Below, piece after piece: positions 8,145 through 14,598 of a stretch of DNA of 19,395 bases. The first letter of the stretch is position 1; every line of letters begins with the position of its first letter. The notes below the pieces were generated by a model that was not told the origin of the DNA, searched no databases, and saw nothing but the letters and a program-made list of their open reading frames with translations. The translations under genes were made by a program, and so were the position numbers. Source of the DNA: Prolixibacteraceae bacterium (lineage in GTDB: Bacteria; Bacteroidota; Bacteroidia; Bacteroidales; Prolixibacteraceae); assembly GCA_003457135.1 (NCBI GenBank), contig DMSQ01000035.1:1-19395 (forward strand), given 5' to 3'.

Positions 8145-8409
8145 GCTGAAAAACACACAAATCGCTACCAATAAGCTATATGCGACATTTTCAAGCAAAA
8201 CATATGCATACAAATTTGACCAAATATCTCAGAATGCTTGCATTTTGAAAATTCCAATCTACACTTTTTACCTTGACTCACCCCGAGGTCGCTGCGCTTC
8301 CTCCGCCCCTCTCTACGCGTAGAGAGGGGAAAAGCCACGCTTGCGGGGCTTGGGGTGAGTCAAGGAAATGTGAGAAATGAAATTCATTTTCAACTTTGAG
8401 TTTTTCAGC
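8145..8409. repeat. composite inverted repeat, MITE-like, in the convergent gap
   Basis: The element is built in nested layers. The outer ends are GCTGAAAAAC (8145-8154) and GTTTTTCAGC (8400-8409), perfect 10-base inverted repeats. The middle arms are CCTTGACTCACCCC (8271-8284) and GGGGTGAGTCAAGG (8352-8365), 14 bases, perfect. The core is a 24-base perfect palindrome at 8306-8329 with arms CCCCTCTCTACG and CGTAGAGAGGGG. Bases between the layers also align imperfectly across the axis. No ORF of useful size lies inside. It starts only 10 bases after the stop of the 201-residue membrane protein gene. Confidence 0.7.
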
Positions 8410-8419
8410 CCGTAAATAC

Positions 8420-8453
8420 AAAAAACCGGTCAATATTCCTGACCGGTTTTTTT
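8420..8453. terminator. bidirectional intrinsic terminator between convergent genes
   Basis: AAAAAACCGGTCA (8420-8432), loop ATATTCC, then TGACCGGTTTTTT and one more T form a perfect stem with an A-run before it and a T-run after it. It can therefore act in both directions. It lies between the plus-strand sigma/anti-sigma pair (ending 8135) and the minus-strand LVIVD gene (stop at 8503), about 50 bases past the latter. Confidence 0.88.
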
Positions 8454-8502
8454 ATGAGAGGATACCACAGAGTACTACAAGTTCGAGGTAATAGCGAACT
8501 GA

Positions 8503-9798
8503 TTATTTTTTTTTCACTACAGGAATTATGCCAATTTGTTTGATATTTTGAATATTTGAGTAATCATACAACATAAATCCTTTTTCTCCGATCATAAACA
8601 GGTAATCGTTCATCGGAATTACATCGTAAGCATTGATTGAAGGGAAACTGGCTACCAAATTTTGTGTAATTTTTAACGGATCGGCTGAGTTGTAAATTTT
8701 TAAACCAGCATCCCCATCGCAGATAAACAGTAAATCATCATCAATTCCCAAACCCTGTGGCCCATACATCGGATACGAAGCAATGAGCGCAAATTTGGTA
8801 TAGCTGTTACTCATCCGAACCACATCTAACTGATTGAGTGTTCCGCGGCAGGTTGTTCCGCCTTTCAGGGTAACAAAAGCTAAATCGCCTTTAATTACTA
8901 CCGGATCGCAGGCAGTCATGTGCGAGAAAGTGCCTTTTTGTGATGGTCTTTCAGGAACTTCCAGAGATTGTACAATCATCCCGTTTTGGGTGCCCAAAAA
9001 CAAATGGTTATCGGTAATAAAAATAGTTTCCACATTCCAGCCAACAGAGGTTGTTTGCAGTAATTTGGCTTCAGAAGCTGAAATCAGTTTAAAGGTATAT
9101 AACTGATACTGATCAACGATGTATAAAAAATCCTTGTACAGGCCAAAACGGGCCATGCTGCCGCCAACCCCGTAGGTTGTTCCGGTTGCTCCTGAAGCTC
9201 CTGTCACTCCGCCCAATGCCATGTAGTTTTTATCCATGGTCATGCTTTCGTAACGGTAATAGGTTGGATAATAACGTTGCTCCAACTCCTGACGTACACT
9301 TTTGACCTCCCATTCGGTTACAACGCCTTTTTCTTCATCCAGTTTGGCGAGCGGAAAACCAGTATCATATTTAGGCAATGTGTAAGGAAAAACTTTTTGA
9401 ACGCGGCCAACTTCTTTAATCGCCGAAAAACTGGAAACGTCAATCGAAACCAAATCAATGTAACTGTCGGCATACAAAATATTGTCTTTGATGGCTATGT
9501 CAACATTCCCCGGAATTTCAATAAACCCTTTGTTCTGTGGGTTTTTGGGATCGCTCACATCATAAACATGCACACCTTTCATCTTTTCGTTAATGAAAAT
9601 GTACTGATCCTTGAAATAGATTTTGCCGGGATTATTCATTTCGCGGGCAGCCGTCATTTTCACTGCTGAACGCAAATCGGTGTAGCTTAGGTAAACCGGC
9701 GAATTGGCCATAAAAGTTTCAAAGATCTGGTCGGTACAGGCTGATGCAACCAAAAGGAGCAACATTAAAACCAGATAGATATTTTTAAGTTTTTTCAT
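8503..9798 (-). CDS. LVIVD-repeat beta-propeller lipoprotein
   Basis: The 431-residue protein has a lipoprotein signal peptide (MKKLKNIYL..., lipobox ending at Cys21) and should be anchored in the outer membrane or exposed at the surface. The body consists of LVIVD-type propeller repeats. Examples are QYIFINEKMKGVHVYDVSD, DNILYADSYIDLVSIDVSS, DDLLFICDGDAGLKIYNSAD and DYLFMIGEKGFMLYDYSN, each followed by a P.....G-type turn. A Gly/Ala/Thr-rich insertion (GGVTGASGATGTTYGVGG) interrupts the middle. LVIVD proteins are widespread in Bacteroidota; their molecular role is not settled, and scaffolding or binding is likely. The gene follows the barrel-protein gene by 7 bases, so the two form an operon. 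A terminator lies 50 bases downstream. Confidence 0.82.
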   Translation of the reverse strand: MKKLKNIYLVLMLLLLVASACTDQIFETFMANSPVYLSYTDLRSAVKMTAAREMNNPGKIYFKDQYIFINEKMKGVHVYDVSDPKNPQNKGFIEIPGNVDIAIKDNILYADSYIDLVSIDVSSFSAIKEVGRVQKVFPYTLPKYDTGFPLAKLDEEKGVVTEWEVKSVRQELEQRYYPTYYRYESMTMDKNYMALGGVTGASGATGTTYGVGGSMARFGLYKDFLYIVDQYQLYTFKLISASEAKLLQTTSVGWNVETIFITDNHLFLGTQNGMIVQSLEVPERPSQKGTFSHMTACDPVVIKGDLAFVTLKGGTTCRGTLNQLDVVRMSNSYTKFALIASYPMYGPQGLGIDDDLLFICDGDAGLKIYNSADPLKITQNLVASFPSINAYDVIPMNDYLFMIGEKGFMLYDYSNIQNIKQIGIIPVVKKK

Positions 9799-9805
9799 GG
9801 TTGTT

Positions 9806-10564
9806 TTAATTAAAGATGAACCCGATTTTTAATGACAGACGCGAGAAGTTGGTTTCGAGCTTGTAGCCTTTGTCTCCTGAATAATTGAGTTGATGGTGGC
9901 GAAACCCGAATGAAAAGAACCAGCCGAAATTGTCGGATGTAAACCTTTGAAATCCAACGGAAGGATTGATCAGAAAACCTCCTTCGGCGTCCAGTTTTTC
10001 GTTCGTGTTAGGGTATGGATAATAGGAGGATGAGCTTGAGTAATAAAGATCACTGTAATGCTGGCGGTTTCCCTCTTCGAGAGCTACTTCGTAGCCAGCC
10101 AGTAAATTGAAAAACGGTGTAAATTTAGTATTACGGAATTTATATTGAACCTGCCCGAAAACCGGCATATACGATTCATCGAAAAACTCGGCCCCAAGCC
10201 CTGCCCCAACATAGATTTGATCAAGGATGCGGTAATTCAATGAACTCGTAAACGAAAACGGCGCTGATTGGTTGTTCCCGGAGTTGCCCAGCAAAACTCC
10301 CATCGAAGTATCGAAGAAATAATTCTGGGTCAGGCCCTGTTCGCGCTGTGCTTTTGAATACTTTGCAACACTGTCAACTTCGGTTGAATTGAAAACCCAT
10401 TCATTTCCGGCGGAATTAATTTTAACTTTTTCGCCATCATCGAAAATCAACTGGCCCTTTATAATTCCTCCGGATTTGAGGTAAACCAGATCTTTTTTGC
10501 CTTTCTGGGCAAATGCCGGAACTAAAATGAAGCCGGCCAAAAGAATGAATAAAAATTTTTTCAT
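9806..10564 (-). CDS. outer-membrane beta-barrel protein with N-terminal small beta domain
   Basis: The 252-residue protein starts with a Sec signal peptide, with cleavage likely after AFA at residue 19. Residues ~25-70 (DLVYLKSGGIIKGQLIFD, then a strand with WVFNSTEVDSV) match a small beta module. It is very common at the N-terminus of Bacteroidota exported proteins, where the pattern is 'D-hydrophobic-YLKNG-x-I-x-G'. The remainder (~85-252) alternates amphipathic strands, with Phe/Tyr-rich segments such as YVGAGLGAEFF, KFTPFFNLLAGYEVAL and NFGWFFSFGFRHHQLN. It ends in LKIGFIFN, a C-terminal aromatic-type strand expected of an 8-10 strand barrel. It is the upstream member of a two-gene operon with the LVIVD lipoprotein (7-base gap). 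Ligand and function are unknown. Confidence 0.75.
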   Translation of the reverse strand: MKKFLFILLAGFILVPAFAQKGKKDLVYLKSGGIIKGQLIFDDGEKVKINSAGNEWVFNSTEVDSVAKYSKAQREQGLTQNYFFDTSMGVLLGNSGNNQSAPFSFTSSLNYRILDQIYVGAGLGAEFFDESYMPVFGQVQYKFRNTKFTPFFNLLAGYEVALEEGNRQHYSDLYYSSSSSYYPYPNTNEKLDAEGGFLINPSVGFQRFTSDNFGWFFSFGFRHHQLNYSGDKGYKLETNFSRLSLKIGFIFN

Positions 10565-10814
10565 TAAAGTTTTGTTTATAAGTTTTCAAACGACAGATGA
10601 CGTTCGTGTTCAGTTTTCGGTTGTTTGTACTGAAAAGAAGATGGGTTGACTGAAAATAAGGTTGCGCAGAGAAGAAAACAAATTAAAGGTTACAGTTTTC
10701 TGTTTTGGGTTGCGAGTTTCGGGGTAACGAGTTTCCACAGCAACTCGCATCCCGGAACACGTAACATTTCATTTTGACCACTGCGACTGACCATTGATCA
10801 CTGACCACTGACTT
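10565..10814. other. 250-base gap with short direct and inverted repeats
   Basis: The gap separates the sigma/barrel module from the barrel/LVIVD operon. Three copies of TGACCA(C/T)TG occur at 10775, 10788 and 10802, just after the end of the 487-residue gene. TGCGAGTT (10711-10718) pairs with AACTCGCA (10742-10749), and CGAGTTTC is directly repeated at 10713 and 10728. I found no clean TAnnTTTG promoter or T-tailed terminator, and no ORF. Confidence 0.5.
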
Positions 10815-12278
10815 CTAAAACTCATAACTCAACCCTGTAAATACTCCAATTGAATATGGTTTGTAGGTGACCGATGAGTTGCTGTTCAGCGAGTTGAGGT
10901 AATATTTAACACGTGGTTCCACATTCAGGGAAATACGTTTGGAAAGTCCATATTTCAGGCCGATGCCCAAAGTTCCGCTGTAATTGATTGGTTCCATATC
11001 CCTGGTGCTGCCAACAAGGCTCTTGCCTGAAGAACTTTCCATGTAGGTTTCGTTTCCAACCAATAAATTGGAGCTAAAACCGCCCAGCATTTCCACATCA
11101 AACCTGGAATCGAGAAAAGTGTAACGTAAATACAGCGGGATTTCGATATAATCAAAATTCTGAATAAAGCGTGCATCAGAAACAACGACTGCAGTTGATG
11201 CCATTGTTTTCTCTTCAGGATTGGTCCCAAGTACTATTCCGGGAGGTATGCCGCTAAATTCGATTACTCCTGCAGTACTGTTCATCATCATTTTACTGGT
11301 ATTGGCATCAATGGAAACATTGGTATTAAAATATTCAGATCCCCGATCGGCGCCGGCAAACATAAAGTCTTTCCCGGAGGAAACATTTGAATTTCCCGAA
11401 GACTGTCCCAATCCGGAATAATAAACACCACTTTGCAAACTCCATCGTTTACCTTTTCTAAATTCTACTGAGATTCCTCCACCCAAATCAACCGAATTGG
11501 CCGATGCATTCAGCATGTTACTGGCATAGACCTGCGAATGACTGCTACGCGTAACACTGTACTCAGGCGAAACCTGAGCGCCAACCAACCAACGGGCTTT
11601 TTTCGGTGTTTCATTCCGGGCCAATACCATCTGGTTTTGTTCCATGATCTGTTGATCAATTGTTTTTACGGCCCAATCATCTTTGAGTGCTTTTGTTTTT
11701 TGCTCCTGAAGGCTATTTGCTACATTCTTAGTGCCTTGATTTATGAGTCTGAAAAGACTCTTCATCGGTTGAAGCGCCCTTGATTCTTCACTTTTGGCAA
11801 CTATTAAAGACTCATCAACAAAATTTACCTGTTCCGATTTTGAATTTCCTGCAATTGGTTTTGTACTCTTATTACTGATTTGGTTTATTTGATTTTCTTT
11901 GGCAAGTTCAGCCAATTGAAGATTTACCGTTCCGGGTTTTTCCACGATTTTGGATTTGATATTTCTGAATGTATTTTCTTTTTCTGCAGGTGTAATTTCC
12001 GGTTTTACCTCTGCTGATATTTCAGGAGCAGTTTGCTGGCCAACAATTATACCAGAATTAACATCCTGACCGTTCCGGGTGTTGATTTGCCAACCGGCAA
12101 CAAATGCCAGAAACAAAGCTGCTGCAACGCCAGCTATTCTCCAAAATACTATTTTTCGTTTACGACGGGCGGAGGCAACACTGGCAAGTACATTCTCAAG
12201 AATATATGCAGGTGGTTCCTGCTCATAATTCAAGAGTTTGTCCCGAAACAATTCGTCCAAATTTTTATCGTTTTTCAT
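10815..12278 (-). CDS. envelope-spanning anti-sigma/beta-barrel protein (Dma-like)
   Basis: The 487-residue protein appears to cross the whole envelope. Residues 1-42 are charged and cytoplasmic (FRDKLLNYEQEPPAYILENV, then RRKRK), like the short anti-sigma segment of ECF21-type partners. Residues ~43-63 form one inner-membrane helix (GVAAALFLAFVAG). Residues ~64-227 are a Gln/Lys/Glu-rich, low-hydrophobicity linker suited to the periplasm. Residues ~229-487 form an outer-membrane barrel, with strands such as WLVGAQVSPEYSV, RWSLQSGVYYSGLGQ, YIEIPLYLRYTFL and a terminal SIGVFTGLSYEF. There is no Sec signal peptide at the N-terminus. The start codon overlaps the sigma stop as ATGA. From memory, this architecture matches the dual membrane-spanning anti-sigma (Dma) proteins of B. 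thetaiotaomicron, linked to vesicle production. The alternative is two functions merely fused. Confidence 0.78.
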   Translation of the reverse strand: MKNDKNLDELFRDKLLNYEQEPPAYILENVLASVASARRKRKIVFWRIAGVAAALFLAFVAGWQINTRNGQDVNSGIIVGQQTAPEISAEVKPEITPAEKENTFRNIKSKIVEKPGTVNLQLAELAKENQINQISNKSTKPIAGNSKSEQVNFVDESLIVAKSEESRALQPMKSLFRLINQGTKNVANSLQEQKTKALKDDWAVKTIDQQIMEQNQMVLARNETPKKARWLVGAQVSPEYSVTRSSHSQVYASNMLNASANSVDLGGGISVEFRKGKRWSLQSGVYYSGLGQSSGNSNVSSGKDFMFAGADRGSEYFNTNVSIDANTSKMMMNSTAGVIEFSGIPPGIVLGTNPEEKTMASTAVVVSDARFIQNFDYIEIPLYLRYTFLDSRFDVEMLGGFSSNLLVGNETYMESSSGKSLVGSTRDMEPINYSGTLGIGLKYGLSKRISLNVEPRVKYYLNSLNSNSSVTYKPYSIGVFTGLSYEF

Positions 12279-12835
12279 GCTGTATTATTATTTTGGCCTA
12301 TCAACTCACCAAAGTTTTCGTGCACTTTCTTTTTTAATATATCCCTGGCCCGCGCCAGATTTGATTTTGTTGTCCCTTGTGTGATAGACATCTCTTTGGC
12401 AATTTCCTGATGAGACAACCCTTCAATCACATACAAGTTAAAAACCATCCGATAGCGTGGAGGCAACTGTTGAATGAGCTTCATCAAATCGTCAGCTGCT
12501 ATTTTCGCAATCACATCATCCGAAAAATTGACGGAATCATAAACCGAAACATCTTCGACCGGAAAAAGCAAATGCTGTTTTCTGATCTTTTCGAGTGATA
12601 CGTTAATCATGATCCGCCGAATCCAACCTTCGAGCGAACCATCGTGGCGGAAGGTTTTCAGGTTGGTAAAAACCTTGATAAAACCATCCTGCATATTGTC
12701 TTCAGCCTCGGTTGTATCTTTAGCATATCGCAAACATACCCCGAACATTTTCGGTGCAAACTGATGATAGAGCATTGACTGAGCTTTCGGGCTCCCGTTA
12801 ATGCAATCGGTTATGATAGGTTTAAAATCTTCCAA
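12275..12835 (-). CDS. ECF sigma factor (ECF21/Das-like) coupled to the barrel anti-sigma
   Basis: The 186-residue ECF sigma factor has clear sigma2 (residues ~20-90) and sigma4 (~125-180) regions. Sigma2 carries LYHQFAPKMFGVCLRY, AEDNMQDGFIKVFTNL and GSLEGWIRRIMINVSLEKIR. Sigma4 has QQLPPRYRMVFNLYVIEGL and the helix-turn-helix HQEIAKEMSITQGTTKSNLA. The start is a TTG at 12835; no ATG or GTG lies upstream in frame before a stop, and homologues begin with the same MEDFKPII-like residues. The ATGA overlap with the next gene points to translational coupling and equal amounts of sigma and anti-sigma. A promoter-like TAATTTTG lies 23 bases upstream of the start. It probably controls envelope or outer-membrane genes, but its targets cannot be seen here. 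Confidence 0.88.
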   Translation of the reverse strand: MEDFKPIITDCINGSPKAQSMLYHQFAPKMFGVCLRYAKDTTEAEDNMQDGFIKVFTNLKTFRHDGSLEGWIRRIMINVSLEKIRKQHLLFPVEDVSVYDSVNFSDDVIAKIAADDLMKLIQQLPPRYRMVFNLYVIEGLSHQEIAKEMSITQGTTKSNLARARDILKKKVHENFGELIGQNNNTA

Positions 12836-12858
12836 GTGCGCACTATTTTCTATTCATC

Positions 12859-12890
12859 CAAAATTAATGGAATTAAACCGAAATAATCAT
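12859..12890 (-). promoter_or_regulatory. candidate promoter for the sigma/Dma-like operon
   Basis: On the minus strand TAATTTTG (12859-12866) matches the -7 consensus TAnnTTTG exactly. TATG lies 21 bases upstream as a weak -33 element (one mismatch to TTTG). It is 23 bases before the TTG start. Sequence match only. Confidence 0.42.
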
Positions 12891-12926
12891 ACTTTGTGCC
12901 ATTGATCCTCTTTTTCTCCTGATCAT

Positions 12927-12952
12927 CCGGCAATCATCCACTGCCGGTTTTT
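12927..12952 (+). terminator. terminator-like hairpin inside the divergent promoter region
   Basis: CCGGCA (12927-12932), nine bases, then TGCCGG (12942-12947) is followed directly by TTTTTG. On the plus strand this has the form of a short intrinsic terminator. It sits about 100 bases upstream of the serpin -7 element, where no plus-strand gene ends. It could stop antisense or spurious transcripts, end a small RNA, or be a protein-binding site. The stem is only six pairs, so confidence is low. Confidence 0.32.
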
Positions 12953-13050
12953 GTTCAGTTTCACCGAAATACGGAGGTAATTTATCCTAAGATGTAGCTG
13001 GGCAGGGTTTAGTTGCGTCAGTCAAAATTTTTCTTTGTTTATTGATTGTC

Positions 13051-13058
13051 TATTTTTG
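13051..13058 (+). promoter_or_regulatory. -7 promoter element for the serpin gene
   Basis: TATTTTTG is an exact match to TAnnTTTG on the plus strand. About 20 bases upstream there is only an A/T-rich ATTTT in place of a proper -33 TTTG. The expected transcript would start near 13065 and give a leader of about 60 bases before the ATG at 13128. This supports the shorter serpin start. Confidence 0.42.
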
Positions 13059-13127
13059 GGCAAGAATTTCATTTGGCAACGCAACCCAATTCAGGTTCAA
13101 TCCGTCTTAATTAAAAAAAACAATGTT

Positions 13128-14354
13128 ATGAAACGATTATTTTCACTATTAGCTATAGCAATACTGGTTTTATCCTGCACAAATGATACAGTGAACCCGG
13201 TAGTTACCGATTTAATTCTTACCGAAAAATCGGCCAAAATTATTGCAGCGGATAACCAGTTTGGATTCGAACTCTTTCGAAAAGTAAATGCCTCACTTGA
13301 TGAACCAAAAAATACCATGATTTCCCCGATGAGCGTTTCGTTGGCCCTGGCGATGGTTTATAATGGAACCGCCGGAAACACAAAAAAACAAATGGAAGAT
13401 ATGCTGCACAAGGCCAATCTGAGTCCGGATGATATAAACCAAAGCTATAAAGATCTGGTTTCCGCGCTTCAAAGCCACGATCCGAAAGTGGAACTCTCGA
13501 TTTCGAATGCCATTTTCTACCGGAATTCATTCAGTGTTAAAAACGATTTTATCACCACCAATCAAAATTTTTATCAGGCCGAAGTTTCAGGTCTTGATTT
13601 TTCGAAAACTATTGAAATCCTGAATAAGGTGAATGGCTGGGTAAATACCAAAACCAAAGGAAAGATCGATAAGATTATTGAAGAGGTAAAACCTGAAGAT
13701 ATCATGTATTTACTGAATGCCATCTACTTTAATGGTGAGTGGAAATATAGCTTCGATACCAAAAAGACATTAGAGTTGACGTTCACAAAAGAAGATAAAA
13801 CCACGGTCCAGGCGCCGACCATGATCATTGAAAAACCGTTTAATTATTACAGTCATCAAAAATTTGAACTGTTGGAAATGCCTTATGGAAGCGGGAAATA
13901 TTCAATGCTCATTTTTTTGCCAGAAACGGGTAAAACGACCAATGATATTATTTCACTCCTGACTTCAGAAAATGCAAACGACTGGATTTCAAAACTAAGC
14001 GAGCAAAAGAAAGAGGTTTTTCTTCCCAAATTCGAGTTTAAATTTGATGATAGCTTAGTTGACGAATTAAAAGCGTTGGGGATGACCGATGCTTTCAACG
14101 ATGCGAAAGCTAACCTTACTGGTATTTCAGAGGCCGCCCAACTGGTTATTTCGGAAGTGAAGCACAAATCGTACATTAAAGTTGACGAACGTGGAACTGA
14201 AGCTGCTGCTGTTACCGGTATAACTGTTGGTGTAACATCAGTTGGGCCAGACAATTCATTCCGGGTTGATCATCCATTTATTTTTGCCATCCGCGAGAAA
14301 GATACCAAAGCCATTTTGTTTATCGGAAAAGTGATGGATCCGAAACAAAATTAA
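13128..14354 (+). CDS. serpin-family protease inhibitor, lipoprotein
   Basis: The 408-residue protein is a full-length serpin behind a lipoprotein signal (MKRLFSLLAIAILVLSC, lipidated Cys17), so it is probably tethered to the outer membrane. Family hallmarks are ISPMSVSLALAMVYNGT, LLNAIYFNGEWKYSFD, FLPKFEFKFD and the C-terminal VDHPFIFAIRE. The reactive-centre hinge is intact: ERGTEAAAVT, residues 354-363, with small residues that allow insertion into beta-sheet A. The protein is thus likely an active suicide inhibitor of serine or cysteine proteases. Counting 17 residues from the hinge Glu puts P1-P1' at Thr370-Ser371. The open frame extends upstream to 13035, but ATG 13128 is preferred because it begins a clean lipoprotein signal and lies after the putative promoter. 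It leads a cluster with a PrcB_C-like ORF 28 bases downstream. Confidence 0.92.
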   Translation: MKRLFSLLAIAILVLSCTNDTVNPVVTDLILTEKSAKIIAADNQFGFELFRKVNASLDEPKNTMISPMSVSLALAMVYNGTAGNTKKQMEDMLHKANLSPDDINQSYKDLVSALQSHDPKVELSISNAIFYRNSFSVKNDFITTNQNFYQAEVSGLDFSKTIEILNKVNGWVNTKTKGKIDKIIEEVKPEDIMYLLNAIYFNGEWKYSFDTKKTLELTFTKEDKTTVQAPTMIIEKPFNYYSHQKFELLEMPYGSGKYSMLIFLPETGKTTNDIISLLTSENANDWISKLSEQKKEVFLPKFEFKFDDSLVDELKALGMTDAFNDAKANLTGISEAAQLVISEVKHKSYIKVDERGTEAAAVTGITVGVTSVGPDNSFRVDHPFIFAIREKDTKAILFIGKVMDPKQN

Positions 14355-14382
14355 TTCAAGTTGCCGTCAAACTAAAACCATT

Positions 14383-14598
14383 ATGAAAAGCTTACTCTTT
14401 TTAGCTGCATTCGATGAAATAAAAATGAATGGAGTTTACAAAATAGAAATTACTGGCATAGTAGAAAACCAAAATGATTTAACAACAACTATTCGTCGTT
14501 CGTCGCCAAAAGGTGTAGTTGATACAGTAATTACACGGCCCTATCATATCGTGAAAATTCCAAAAACAGAAAAAGCTATCATTTATAATGAAATATAA
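14383..14598 (+). CDS. small PrcB_C-like protein, probably truncated
   Basis: The 71-residue ORF resembles the core of the PrcB C-terminal domain (protease complex subunit PrcB, PF14343-type). LAAFDEIKMNGVYKIEITGI aligns by eye with the domain's 'VAAFxGExPTGGYsIeI' start. The segment ending TRPYHIVKIPKTEK matches 'TxPYhvVkIPKt'. Full PrcB-family proteins have an N-terminal signal and ~60 more residues before this point, which are missing here. The usual TGGY is NGVY. The first residues MKSLLFLA look like the start of a signal peptide running straight into the domain, which could reflect an internal deletion. The stop abuts the start of the next lipoprotein gene (TAAATG), so it may also act as a translated coupling ORF. 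The alternative is a pseudogene. Confidence 0.55.
   Translation: MKSLLFLAAFDEIKMNGVYKIEITGIVENQNDLTTTIRRSSPKGVVDTVITRPYHIVKIPKTEKAIIYNEI

Noticed and set aside
9180..9235. Collagen-like or tandem-repeat domain from the Gly-rich stretch in the LVIVD protein
   Set aside because: The Gly/Ala/Thr-rich run is about 18 residues and has no regular G-x-y periodicity; it is better seen as a loop insertion.
13035..13127. N-terminal extension of the serpin by 31 residues
   Set aside because: It would bury the lipoprotein signal peptide, and a -7 promoter element lies inside it; ATG 13128 begins a standard signal.
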